NCBI RefSeq assembly: GCF_003228315.1
Contig: NZ_CP029693.1
Coordinates: 5,180,501-5,244,500, forward strand
Source: Pseudomonas putida
GTDB taxonomy: Bacteria > Pseudomonadota > Gammaproteobacteria > Pseudomonadales > Pseudomonadaceae
Length of the DNA stretch: 64,000 nucleotides
Direction of reading: 5' to 3'
Shown one piece after another: positions 25,235 to 33,550 of the stretch (position 1 is the stretch's first letter; each line of letters begins with the position of its first letter). The notes under the pieces were generated by a model, which was not told the origin of the DNA, made no database searches, and worked only from the letters and a program-made list of their open reading frames with translations. A program made the translations under genes and the position numbers.

Positions 25235-26647
25235 TCAGGCGCGGTCGAGCAATCGCATGAACCGCTCGCGCACCAAAGTGCTATCGCTATGGCCGACGTT
25301 GAAACGCAGGAACTGACTGGCATTAGGCGCTTTGCTGAGCAGCGTTCCGGGGGCCAATACCAGGTCGATTTCCAGACCTTTTCTCGCCAGCGTTTCGGCG
25401 TGAAACCCTTCGGGCAATTGCGTCCAGATGAACAAACCTTCGTGGGGTAGCGATGACACCGAGCAACCGGCCTCGACCAGCCAGCCGGATACCCGGCTGC
25501 TCGACTCGTAAAGCCTGTCCACTGTGCGCCGTGTGTGTTTGGCGTAGCTGCCATCGCTGAGCATCGCGCAGACGATCTGCTCCGCCAGTTCCGAGGTCAT
25601 GCCGCCGCAGGCCATTTTCAGGGTGACCATGCGGGCCGCCAGTTGTGGCGAGAGCACCGCGAAACTGACGCGGCTGTTGGCGGTCAGGGTCTTGGAGAAT
25701 CCGGAGACGTAGCTGACATTGTCCAGCCCACCCGCCGCCAGGCGCGGGGTCATGCGTTGTTGCAGGTCGCAGTACAGATCGTCCTCGACGATATGGAAGC
25801 CATAGCGATGGCTCAACTCCAGCAAGCGATAGACCTGCGCCGGTGAGAACGAATGTCCGGTCGGGTTGTGCAGGACGTTGTTGGTCATGTACAGCACCGG
25901 GCGATGAGTATTCACCAGTTGCTCGAAGGCCTCCATGTCCATGCCATCGGCACCACGGGCAATGGTGATGACCTTGGCGCCATGCAAGGCCAGGTTGGTG
26001 TGCATGGTGAAGTAGCACGGGTCGTCGAGCAGCACGGTGTCGCCGGGTTTGACCAGCAGACGCATCAGCATGTCGATGGCCTGTACGGTGTTGGCGGTAG
26101 TGACGATCTGGTCCACCGGCACTTCGATGCCGATGGCCGACAGCTTGACGCGCAACGCTTCGCGAAGTGGCAGGTAACCGGCGGCGACGCCGTACTCGCC
26201 CATTTGCAGAGAGGTCGCACGCAGGGTGCTGCGCACGGCCTTGAGCAGTTCTTCGGCAGGCAGCCAGGAGGAGGGGAGGAAGCCGGCACCGGGACGCAAT
26301 GCGCCGGTGTCTTGCAGCACCGCGCGGCGGACCACGCTCAGTGTGTCCTGGGGCTGCAGGTCCGGCCCGGCGTCGGTCTTGAGGGTGACGCTGGAGCGAT
26401 GCACGTAGTGCCCCGAACCCTGGCGAGATACCACCAAACCCTTGGCCCGCAAGCGGTCCAACGCATCCACCACCGTGGACTTGCCCACGTTCATCAGCTC
26501 GGAGAGTTCGCGAATCGGCGGCAGCCGCGAACCATGTGGAAGTCCGCCCTGGCTGATCGCCACGGACAATTGATCGACGATCTGCTGGACCAGCGGCACA
26601 CCCGGCTGGAACTCGAAAGCGGCGATCACGGCACGCTGAACCTGCAT
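25235..26647 (-). CDS. MocR-type regulator 1 (GntR winged helix fused to aminotransferase-I fold)
   Basis: 470-aa. The N-terminal GntR-type winged helix (about 15-80: VDQLSVAISQGGLPHGSRLP, RELSELMNVGKSTVVDALDR) is joined to a full type-I aminotransferase domain (about 110-465) with the PLP lysine in YVSGFSKTLTANSRVSFAV. MocR proteins use PLP or a PLP-amino-acid adduct as effector and usually control adjacent genes of amine, amino-acid or PLP metabolism. It is divergent from the MFS gene of the ten-gene cluster across 148 bp containing two overlapping inverted repeats. It probably controls the cluster and itself. Confidence 0.9.
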   Translation of the reverse strand: MQVQRAVIAAFEFQPGVPLVQQIVDQLSVAISQGGLPHGSRLPPIRELSELMNVGKSTVVDALDRLRAKGLVVSRQGSGHYVHRSSVTLKTDAGPDLQPQDTLSVVRRAVLQDTGALRPGAGFLPSSWLPAEELLKAVRSTLRATSLQMGEYGVAAGYLPLREALRVKLSAIGIEVPVDQIVTTANTVQAIDMLMRLLVKPGDTVLLDDPCYFTMHTNLALHGAKVITIARGADGMDMEAFEQLVNTHRPVLYMTNNVLHNPTGHSFSPAQVYRLLELSHRYGFHIVEDDLYCDLQQRMTPRLAAGGLDNVSYVSGFSKTLTANSRVSFAVLSPQLAARMVTLKMACGGMTSELAEQIVCAMLSDGSYAKHTRRTVDRLYESSSRVSGWLVEAGCSVSSLPHEGLFIWTQLPEGFHAETLARKGLEIDLVLAPGTLLSKAPNASQFLRFNVGHSDSTLVRERFMRLLDRA

Positions 26648-26695
26648 TTTACTGGTCTCTCCGGCAGTAAAGTTCGTTCGATTCTAAACGAACTT
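26648..26695. promoter_or_regulatory. Overlapping inverted repeats between MocR 1 and the MFS gene
   Basis: TTTACTG / CAGTAAA (26648-26654 with 26665-26671) directly before the MocR start, and AAGTTCGTT / AACGAACTT (26670-26678 with 26687-26695). They share 26670-26671. Likely operators for the divergent promoters. Confidence 0.55.
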
Positions 26696-26795
26696 GCTCT
26701 GATGAAAACAAGCCTCTGTCTCTACCATCACCTTACAGACTTTCCTGATTGTTGGCGCTCCACGCCGGAAAAATCACGGGTTCAAGAGGTGCTGC

Positions 26796-27896
26796 ATGAG
26801 TGTTCAAACCACGGTCGCCGTCGCCAAGCCGGTGATCAACATCCGCCTGTTTGCGATCCGGATCATCACCGCGGTATCGCTGTTTGCGGTATTGGGCAAG
26901 GCCAACGTCTGGCTCGACACCGCGACCAACAGCATCCTCGCCCTGGGCTATCGCGCCTTGCTCCTGTTGCTGCCGCTGACGTTGCTGGTCCTGGGCCGCC
27001 GCTCCCTGAGCGTCACCTTGCTCTGCGCCGCCTCCGGTCTGGTATTGCTGGCCGTCACCCGTAACCAGGGCGTGGTGATGTTCGCCGCCGCGCTGTTCGC
27101 CTACGGCATCGCGATTGCCGGTTACCTGATCAAGAGCGAAGCGGCGCAGACCAAGGAAGGCGCGGCCTACAACCGTGTGGCGATGAACATGGGCAGCCTG
27201 CTGGCCGGTCTGATCCTGCTGTCGCCGCTGCTGACCCCGACCATGTTTTTCCTCGGTGCGGCGGCGTTCGTGCTGCTGTGCCTGCCCATCGCTCTCGGCG
27301 CGACCTTTACCTCCGAGCCTGTGACCGCAAGCCCCATCACTCACGATGGCAGTGGCTGGCGCAACAAACTGCCGTGGGTGATCGCCGGGATCATCATGGG
27401 CATCAAGCTGTTCGGAGTGTTCTCGATCCTGCCCCAGGCGATCCTGCTCAAGACCGGTGAACTGCCTGCCTGGTACGGCCTGATGCTGATCCTCAACAGC
27501 GCCGTGGTGGTGTTCGCCCAGGTGCCGGTGATGAAGCTCATCGAGCGCACCGGTCGCTTCAAGGTCGTGGCGGTGATCGGGATCATCGTCGGCGGTTTCG
27601 CGGTGCTGTCGTCACCCGCCGCCTTCCATGTCGAGACCCTCATGGGCGCGCTGATCTGGGTGGCGCTGCTGTCCATCGCCGAATGCGCGTTCAGCTATCT
27701 CGATTACTTCTCGGTCAAGCAGAACAACATGTTCGTCAAGGAAGTCTCCCTGGGCGTGGGCGCCGGGCTCACGGTGCTGGTCATGCGGGTGGTGCCGGCG
27801 CCGTATAACGCGCTGCTGCTGGCGGCCATCGGCGCGGGGGGAATCCTGGCGTGGTACTGGTTCAACCGTAAATCCCAAGCGTCGTTACACGACTGA
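26796..27896 (+). CDS. Small MFS-type transporter, first gene of the putative biosynthetic cluster
   Basis: 366-aa membrane protein with ten or more hydrophobic helices. It fits the major facilitator layout: helices up to about residue 180, a central loop (SEPVTASPITHDGSGWRNK), then a second bundle with VVVFAQVPVMKLIERTGRFKVVAVIGI resembling the conserved MFS loop. It is shorter than usual MFS exporters (about 400), so assignment to a subfamily is uncertain. AGAGGTG lies 6 nt before the ATG. Given its position it probably exports the cluster product or imports its precursor. Confidence 0.72.
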   Translation: MSVQTTVAVAKPVINIRLFAIRIITAVSLFAVLGKANVWLDTATNSILALGYRALLLLLPLTLLVLGRRSLSVTLLCAASGLVLLAVTRNQGVVMFAAALFAYGIAIAGYLIKSEAAQTKEGAAYNRVAMNMGSLLAGLILLSPLLTPTMFFLGAAAFVLLCLPIALGATFTSEPVTASPITHDGSGWRNKLPWVIAGIIMGIKLFGVFSILPQAILLKTGELPAWYGLMLILNSAVVVFAQVPVMKLIERTGRFKVVAVIGIIVGGFAVLSSPAAFHVETLMGALIWVALLSIAECAFSYLDYFSVKQNNMFVKEVSLGVGAGLTVLVMRVVPAPYNALLLAAIGAGGILAWYWFNRKSQASLHD

Positions 27897-27938
27897 GTCG
27901 TCGCGGGTGCGGGTTTCAATTTGCAAGACGGGGGCATT

Positions 27939-29219
27939 ATGAATACGACTTCATGCGTCGTAGTGGTCGGTTACAACGGCAATCGGGTTCACGATATCCC
28001 GAAATTGCGCGAGCTGTGCAAGCAGCTCTACAACGCCAGGCTGATCCTGCTGGTCGAGCAGGTCCAGCCGCACGACGATCAGGTGGCAGACCATGTCTGC
28101 AGTTGCTCGCTGGCGGAAAAAGACGTCGCCGAATCCCTTGAACTGGTGGTGGGTTGCCTGAACGCCGATCGCTGGAAGCTGATCGGCGTGTTGCCGTTTT
28201 CCGACCGTGGCGTGCTGCTCGGCGCGGCGCTGGCCAGTCATTTCGGGCTGCCCGGCATCACGCCGGCCGAGGCACGGGCGGGGCTGGACAAGCAGATCTT
28301 CCGCAGCCTGGAAGTCATGGCCACCGAGGCGCCCGAGGATTACCGCCCGGTGTTTTCCACCCGGGTCGAGAGCCTGTCCGAGTTGCGTCAGCGGGTGGTC
28401 GAGTTGGGTGGCAAAGCCTTCATCAAGCCCGCTTGCGAGGGCGCGAGCCGCGGTTGCCGGGTGATCAATCATCCGTCGGAGTGTGATGAAGTCTGGCAGG
28501 CACTCAAGCCCTACCGCGAAGGCGGCATCGTCATTGAAGAGTTGATCCAGAACGCCCGTGAATACAGTTGGGATTGCGTGGCCGGCAGCACCTGGATCAC
28601 CGAAAAAACCACCACCGAAGGCGCCTACCGCGCCGAGATCCAGCAGGTGGTTCCCGCGCCTCTGGCGGAGGACGTACAGACGCAATTGCTCGACGCCGGA
28701 CGGCACATGGCCGACCTGGTGTCGCTGGACAACGGCGCCTGGCACAACGAGGTGTTCCTGCGTGCCGACCATCTGACCTCCGCCGTGGAAACCAACATGC
28801 GCCCCGGCGGCATGCACATCTGGGACCTGGCACGTCAGGCGTTCATCGATTTCAACCCGTGGGAGCGCTGGGTGCGCTGGGCCGTGGAAGGCCGGATCGA
28901 ACCCTATGAACCAGTCGCTCGCGGCTATTGCGGCATTCGTCTGCTCAGGGCGCCAGCCGGCGGGATTTTGCGTTCGATACCCGACATCGAGTCGCTGGCC
29001 CGTTCGCTGAACATCGAGGTGGTGGAGGGCAAGTTTGCCAAGCGCATCGGTGATTCGGTGTCGGCGCTGGTGAAGGACAACTTCTCGTTCATCGGCCACA
29101 TCGTGCTGTTCAACGAGCACTACGGGCAGCTCAGCAACGACCTGTTGCGGCTGTCGCAAGCCATCGAGGTAAACGTCGGGATCACCAGCCTGGAGCCGCC
29201 CGTGAGGGCCGCGGGCTGA
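27939..29219 (+). CDS. ATP-grasp ligase (amino-acid or carboxylate ligase type)
   Basis: 426-aa. An N-terminal preATP-grasp domain (about 5-110) precedes the ATP-grasp core: FIKPACEGASRG (phosphate-binding loop), GGIVIEELIQNAREYSWD, and the metal-binding HNEVFLRADHLTSAVETNMR with PGG. The layout resembles carnosine synthase/L-amino-acid ligases and other peptide-forming ATP-grasp enzymes of small natural-product pathways. It would activate a carboxylate as acyl phosphate and join it to an amine. GGGGG 4-8 nt upstream supports the ATG at 27939. In the absence of an NRPS it is the only bond-forming ligase of the cluster. Substrates unknown. Confidence 0.8.
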   Translation: MNTTSCVVVVGYNGNRVHDIPKLRELCKQLYNARLILLVEQVQPHDDQVADHVCSCSLAEKDVAESLELVVGCLNADRWKLIGVLPFSDRGVLLGAALASHFGLPGITPAEARAGLDKQIFRSLEVMATEAPEDYRPVFSTRVESLSELRQRVVELGGKAFIKPACEGASRGCRVINHPSECDEVWQALKPYREGGIVIEELIQNAREYSWDCVAGSTWITEKTTTEGAYRAEIQQVVPAPLAEDVQTQLLDAGRHMADLVSLDNGAWHNEVFLRADHLTSAVETNMRPGGMHIWDLARQAFIDFNPWERWVRWAVEGRIEPYEPVARGYCGIRLLRAPAGGILRSIPDIESLARSLNIEVVEGKFAKRIGDSVSALVKDNFSFIGHIVLFNEHYGQLSNDLLRLSQAIEVNVGITSLEPPVRAAG

Positions 29220-29265
29220 ATTCGTAGCGGTTGTAGTTTTGGCAGTATTGATGAGGATTCGGTAA

Positions 29266-29760
29266 ATGATTGAACACATGACCTGTGATGAACGTTTCAT
29301 CGCCCTGGCCAAGGAGTTCGGCTTTGACATCTACGGTGAGAACACCGTGGGCGGCCGTTACACTCCGCTGATTCGCCACCACGATGAGCTGTACATCAGC
29401 GGTCTGGTGCCACGCATGGATGGCAAGATTCTCTATCCGGGCCGTGTCGGCCGGGACCTCGGCATGGCGGACGCGCAAGCGGCGGCCAGCATCTGTGCGT
29501 TGCGCGGTCTGGCGTTGATCGTCGACGCCATCGGTTCACTGGATAAAGTCAAATCACTGATCCGCATCACCGTGCATGTACGGTGCACGGAGGACTTTGT
29601 CGATCTCAGCGAAGTGGCCAACGGTGCGTCAGATGTCTTCAGTCATGTATTGGGTGATGCCGGTAAACATACGAGAACCACTGTCGGGGTTTATCAGTTG
29701 CCGAAAAATGCCGCAGTCGAAGTTGATATGATTGCGGCGCTGCGTCCCTCGGTTCTGTAA
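29266..29760 (+). CDS. Rid-family (RidA/YjgF) protein
   Basis: 164-aa Rid-family protein. The C-terminal block with Arg137 (HTRTTVGVYQLPKNAAVEVD) matches the family motif, in which the Arg binds the carboxylate of 2-aminoacrylate-type enamines/imines and a Glu follows (Glu152). It is longer than RidA (about 128), with an extra N-terminal stretch. RidA proteins hydrolyse reactive enamine/imine intermediates made by PLP enzymes, or within pathways perform a specific imine or cyclisation step. Here it sits between the ligase and a cupin, 46 bp after the former. GAGGA upstream. Confidence 0.82.
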   Translation: MIEHMTCDERFIALAKEFGFDIYGENTVGGRYTPLIRHHDELYISGLVPRMDGKILYPGRVGRDLGMADAQAAASICALRGLALIVDAIGSLDKVKSLIRITVHVRCTEDFVDLSEVANGASDVFSHVLGDAGKHTRTTVGVYQLPKNAAVEVDMIAALRPSVL

Positions 29761-29843
29761 TCAATGAAAGTTCCTGCTTTACAGTTACAAGTTGTTGTCC
29801 TAGTGTCTGGTGACTCAAGTCACCGGACATTTGGTATTTGCCC

Positions 29844-30302
29844 ATGAATAACGTTCAAGGCAGGTTCTTTTCATATAAGGATTTTCGTCAGAGTTTGAAT
29901 AATTCGCCGATGGGAGCGCGAGTCTGGACGCAGGGCGAACTGGCGGATATGCGTCAGAGTCTGGCGGACAGTGATGTCGATATTGTCGCGCTGGCCCACG
30001 ACAACAGCCCTGAAGGTTGCAGGCTGACCCCAGGGATGGCGGTCTCCATGCAATGGCTGATCCCGGGCACCAGGCTCGACGGCCATGCCCATGCCTGGTG
30101 GCATCTGTTCATCATCCAGTCCGGCAGTGGAACCCTGACCCTGGACGGTGCCGATGAGGTCAGCGTCGGCCCCGGCGACGTATTATCGGTGCCGGCCTGG
30201 ACCCGGCATGGCTTCGTCAACACCAGCAAAACCGAGCCTTTGGCCATGCTCAACATGAGCAACATGCCGCAAATGGCGCAGCTGTCGAACGCCACCCTCT
30301 AA
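29844..30302 (+). CDS. Single-domain cupin protein
   Basis: 152-aa. The beta-barrel motifs are visible: LIPGTRLDGHAHAWWHLFII (cupin motif 1, with His residues that can bind a metal) and VGPGDVLSVPAWTRHGFVN (motif 2, His). The pattern resembles the cupin half of ring-cleaving dioxygenases and small metal isomerases. It may be a metal-dependent oxygenase/isomerase step, or a sensor. An in-frame TTG at 29838 was rejected in favour of ATG 29844; neither has a strong ribosome site. Fourth gene, last before a REPIN break in the cluster. Confidence 0.78.
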   Translation: MNNVQGRFFSYKDFRQSLNNSPMGARVWTQGELADMRQSLADSDVDIVALAHDNSPEGCRLTPGMAVSMQWLIPGTRLDGHAHAWWHLFIIQSGSGTLTLDGADEVSVGPGDVLSVPAWTRHGFVNTSKTEPLAMLNMSNMPQMAQLSNATL

Positions 30303-30320
30303 TCATCCCCCCTGCTTTTC

Positions 30321-30420
30321 TGTAGGAGCGAGCCTGCTCGCGATGGTCGTCAACGATGACGCGTATTCATTGGTAATACGCGGCGTCCGTGAGTCCATCG
30401 CGAGCAGGCTCGCTCCTACA
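30321..30420. repeat. REPIN with internal CAACGATGACGC core
   Basis: TGTAGGAGCGAGCCTGCTCG at 30321 and inverse ending 30420. The spacer carries CGTCAACGATGACGC, shared with five other doublets in the window. It splits the cluster into two parts. Confidence 0.9.
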
Positions 30421-30484
30421 GTTTCCCTGTTCAGCCCATAAAATATTGTCACCTGCGGCAACAAATTTCCCCACGCCAGAAACT

Positions 30485-30518
30485 TTCTGTATCGATTGAA
30501 ACAGACAAATTCTGTATC
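30485..30518 (+). promoter_or_regulatory. Direct repeats TTCTGTATC upstream of the GST gene
   Basis: TTCTGTATC at 30485-30493 and again at 30510-30518, 25 bp apart, about 80 bp before the GST start, in an AT-rich stretch. MocR regulators such as GabR and PdxR bind spaced direct repeats, so this is a candidate operator for the second half of the cluster. Confidence 0.4.
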
Positions 30519-30595
30519 TATTCAGCCCCCAATCAACTTAATACGATCACTTCCAATGCAGGTTTATCAATGCAGCCATTGCAAGGGAGTGTTCT

Positions 30596-31240
30596 ATGGA
30601 AAACCGAAAACTCAAACTGTATGTCGGTGCGGATTTTATTAGCGCATTTGCGATGTCGGCATTTGTGGCGCTAAAGGAGAAGCAACTTTCGTTCGACTTT
30701 GTGACAGTGGATTTGAAGGCTAAAGAAAACTATCAAGATGCTTATAGGGATCTTTCCCTGACTAACAAAGTTCCCACGTTAGTTCATGAGGATTTCGCGC
30801 TGTCGGAATCTTCCGCCATCGCCGAATACCTGGAAGAACTCTCCCCAGGCCATAAAAAACTCTATCCACAGGACCTCAAACAGCGCGCCCGTGCCCGTCA
30901 ACTCCAGGCCTGGCTGCGCAGCGACTTGCTGGTGGTGCGCAAGGAGCGCCCGTTTGACCTGGTGTATTTCGGCAAGAAGGACACCCCGCTCTCCGACGAT
31001 GCGAAAGCAGCAGTCGAGCGCCTGTTCTTCGTCGCCGATCACCTGCTGGAGGAGGGCGCCGAGCACCTGTTCGGTGACTGGAGCATCGCCGACACCGACC
31101 TGGCCATCATGCTCAACCGCCTGGTCGCCAACGGTGATCCGGTGCCTGCGCGACTGACGGCCTACGTGCGCCAGCAGTGGGACCGCGACAGCGTCCGGGC
31201 ATGGATGGACATAGAGCGCGTAGCGCCAGCCACCAAGTGA
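30596..31240 (+). CDS. Glutathione S-transferase family protein (YfcF-like)
   Basis: 214-aa. N-terminal thioredoxin-fold domain (about 5-80) with SLTNKVPTLVHEDFALSESSAIAEYL (cis-Pro and glutathione gamma-Glu binding Glu-Ser) and an all-helical C-terminal domain with FGDWSIADTDLAIMLNRL. No active-site Cys; the pattern resembles YfcF. It may conjugate or remove glutathione, or protect against a reactive pathway intermediate. The first about 200 nt are AT-richer than the neighbours. GGGAG 7 nt before ATG. It starts the second block of the cluster and is followed 30 bp later by the radical SAM gene, so the two are co-transcribed. Confidence 0.85.
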   Translation: MENRKLKLYVGADFISAFAMSAFVALKEKQLSFDFVTVDLKAKENYQDAYRDLSLTNKVPTLVHEDFALSESSAIAEYLEELSPGHKKLYPQDLKQRARARQLQAWLRSDLLVVRKERPFDLVYFGKKDTPLSDDAKAAVERLFFVADHLLEEGAEHLFGDWSIADTDLAIMLNRLVANGDPVPARLTAYVRQQWDRDSVRAWMDIERVAPATK

Positions 31241-31270
31241 TCACTGCCAGCCAACACCAGGAGCGCTGCC

Positions 31271-32623
31271 ATGCAGGGACTGTCGGAGCACGAAAGATAC
31301 AAACCCTATAACTCACGCACCATCCGCGAGACGCCGTACTGGCACAAACTCACGCCGGATTTGCAGGAGGCCATGACGGTCGTGGCCCGGGTCATGCCGT
31401 TTCGCACCAACGAATACGTGCTGGGGACGCTGATCGACTGGAACAACATCCCGGACGATCCGATTTTCCGCATGACGTTTCCCCACCGGGACATGCTGCT
31501 GCCGGACGAATACACCTCGCTCAAGCAATTGATCGAGCTGGACGACAGCGCGGCCATCAAGCGCAAGATCGAAGCGATCTGGCTGCGCATGAATCCTCAT
31601 CCGGCCGGACAGCTGACGCACAACAACGCCACCCTCGACGGAAAAGTCCTGCCGGGCATACAGCACAAATACCGCGAGACCGTGCTGTTTTTCCCCGGCG
31701 CCGGGCAGACCTGTCACGCGTACTGCACCTTCTGTTTCCGCTGGGCGCAGTTCATCGGCGAGGAAGAACTCAAGTTCAACGCCCGGGAATCCCAAGAGCT
31801 GGTGAGCTATCTGCGGGTGCATCCGCAGGTAACCGACGTGCTGATCACCGGGGGCGATCCGCTGATCATGAACAGCCGCTCCCTGGCGAGCTACATCGAG
31901 CCGTTGCTGGAATTGCCGCACCTGAAAAGCATCCGCCTGGGCACCAAGTCGGTGGCGTATTGGCCGCAGCGGTTTGTCAGCGACAAGGATGCACCGGAGT
32001 TGCTCGAGCTGTTCCGGCGGGTCATCGCGGCGGGGAAAAACCTCTCGATCATGGGGCACTACAACCACCCGGTAGAGCTGCGCCAGGACATCGCCCGGCA
32101 AGCCGTCGAACGTATTCGCAGTACTGGCGCGACCCTGCGCATGCAGGCGCCGGTGATCCGCCACATCAACGAAAACCCGGACGATTGGGCAGCGTTGTGG
32201 ACCGAAGGCGTGCGCCTGGGCGCGGTGCCCTATTACATGTTCGTCGAACGCGACACCGGTCCCAGCCATTACTTCGCAATGCCCCTGGCGCGGGCCTTCG
32301 AGATCTTCCAGGCGGCGTATCGCACGGTGTCGGGGCTGGCGCGCACGGTGCGCGGGCCGTCCATGAGCACCTTCTACGGCAAGGTGTTGATCAATGGCAT
32401 CGAGACCGTCGCGGGGGAAAAAGTCTTCGTGCTGCAGTTCCTCCAGGCCCGGGATCCGCAATGGGTGTTGCGCACCTTCTATGCGCGCTTCGACCCGCAG
32501 GCGACCTGGTTCGACGAGCTGAGACCGGCCTTTGGCGAACGTGCGTTTTTCTTTCAGAACGAACCTGAGCGGTTGCTGGCAGCCAAGCCGGAATTGATAC
32601 CGGTCCTGCTGCAAACGGCGTAG
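31271..32623 (+). CDS. KamA-family radical SAM / PLP aminomutase-like enzyme, divergent pocket
   Basis: 450-aa. Radical SAM Cys148-x3-Cys152-x2-Cys155 in QTCHAYCTFCFRW, LITGGDPL SAM-binding loop (about 191-198), MGHYNHPVELRQD and the PYYMFVERD block give the lysine 2,3-aminomutase architecture. Differences: the usual TDMCxxxCRHCTRR is replaced, the PLP-Lys loop PGGGGK reads PSMSTFYGK (Lys371), and by eye-alignment the two Asp that bind the lysine side-chain amine are Arg (Arg361, and Arg327 if ungapped). So the substrate is probably not lysine; an acidic or other amino acid is plausible. It would migrate the 2-amino group to C3, making a beta-amino acid. AGGAG 8 nt before ATG. Confidence 0.85.
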   Translation: MQGLSEHERYKPYNSRTIRETPYWHKLTPDLQEAMTVVARVMPFRTNEYVLGTLIDWNNIPDDPIFRMTFPHRDMLLPDEYTSLKQLIELDDSAAIKRKIEAIWLRMNPHPAGQLTHNNATLDGKVLPGIQHKYRETVLFFPGAGQTCHAYCTFCFRWAQFIGEEELKFNARESQELVSYLRVHPQVTDVLITGGDPLIMNSRSLASYIEPLLELPHLKSIRLGTKSVAYWPQRFVSDKDAPELLELFRRVIAAGKNLSIMGHYNHPVELRQDIARQAVERIRSTGATLRMQAPVIRHINENPDDWAALWTEGVRLGAVPYYMFVERDTGPSHYFAMPLARAFEIFQAAYRTVSGLARTVRGPSMSTFYGKVLINGIETVAGEKVFVLQFLQARDPQWVLRTFYARFDPQATWFDELRPAFGERAFFFQNEPERLLAAKPELIPVLLQTA

Positions 32624-32656
32624 GGCATTTCTTGTGATGTATGGGGAGATATGGAC

Positions 32657-33529
32657 ATGAGCACTATCCCGTTTGATCAACGCGATGGGGTGATCTGGCT
32701 CGACGGCGAGTTCGTCGAGTGGTCGCGGGCGCGTCTGCACGTACTGACCCACGGCTTGCACTACGCGAGCACGGTCTATGAAGGGGAGCGGGTGTACAAC
32801 GGCAATATTTTCAAACTGCGCGAACACACCGAGCGGCTGTATCGCTCGGCGCAGTTGATGGATTTCGTCATCCCGTTCGAGCCTGAAGAACTGGAAGCGG
32901 CCAGCTATGAACTGCTCAAGCGCAACCAGGTGGTCGAGGGCTATCTGCGACCGGTGGCCTGGCGCGGCAGCGAGATGATTTCCACCTCGGCGCGCTTCAA
33001 CCGGGTGCATGTGGCGATTGCCTGCTGGCAATGGCCGAGCTACTTCGACCCGGCGGCACGCATGGCCGGTATCCGCTTGAAGACCGCTACATGGCGTCGT
33101 CCGCCACCCAGCAGCAGCCCGTTCGAGGCCAAGGCGTCGGGGCATTACCAGATCGCCACCCTGAGCAAGCACGACGCGGAAGACAACGGTTTTCACGACG
33201 CGTTGATGCTCGACTGGCGTGGTCACGTGGCCGAAGCCACCAGCGCCAATGTGTTCTTCACCCAAGGTCGCACGCTGTACACACCGGTGCCGGATTGCTT
33301 TCTTGACGGCATTACCCGGCAGACCGTCATCGGGCTGGCCAGGGCGCTGGATTACCAGGTGGTCGAAACCACAATTCTGCCTACGCAACTGGGCGACTTC
33401 GAAGAATGTTTTCTCACCGGCACCGCCGCCGAAATCACGCCTGTGCAAAGCATCGACGAGCATCGCTATCGACCGGGCGATGTGTGCCGCGACCTGATTG
33501 CCGCTTACACCTCAACCGTCAACGCCTGA
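32657..33529 (+). CDS. Class IV (branched-chain-type) aminotransferase
   Basis: 290-aa fold-type IV PLP enzyme of the IlvE/D-amino-acid transaminase/ADC lyase superfamily. Motifs: FVEWSRARLHVLTHGLHYAS at the N-terminus, Lys in KASGHYQIATLSKHDAEDNG (likely PLP lysine), and GHVAEATSANVFF plus LDGITRQTVIGLA. In this context it may supply or process the beta-amino acid or its keto acid, or act as a lyase. The start at 32657 is preferred over 32651: GGGGAG lies 8 nt upstream of the former but only 2 nt from the latter. It follows the KamA-like gene by 33 bp. Confidence 0.88.
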   Translation: MSTIPFDQRDGVIWLDGEFVEWSRARLHVLTHGLHYASTVYEGERVYNGNIFKLREHTERLYRSAQLMDFVIPFEPEELEAASYELLKRNQVVEGYLRPVAWRGSEMISTSARFNRVHVAIACWQWPSYFDPAARMAGIRLKTATWRRPPPSSSPFEAKASGHYQIATLSKHDAEDNGFHDALMLDWRGHVAEATSANVFFTQGRTLYTPVPDCFLDGITRQTVIGLARALDYQVVETTILPTQLGDFEECFLTGTAAEITPVQSIDEHRYRPGDVCRDLIAAYTSTVNA

Positions 33530-33550
33530 TCAACCGCCAGGAATATCACC

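Noticed and set aside
31313..33463. Long open frame (over 700 codons) on the minus strand opposite the radical SAM and aminotransferase genes
   Set aside because: It mirrors two well-supported plus-strand genes with recognisable motifs; its protein has no family features. A side effect of GC-rich third codon positions.
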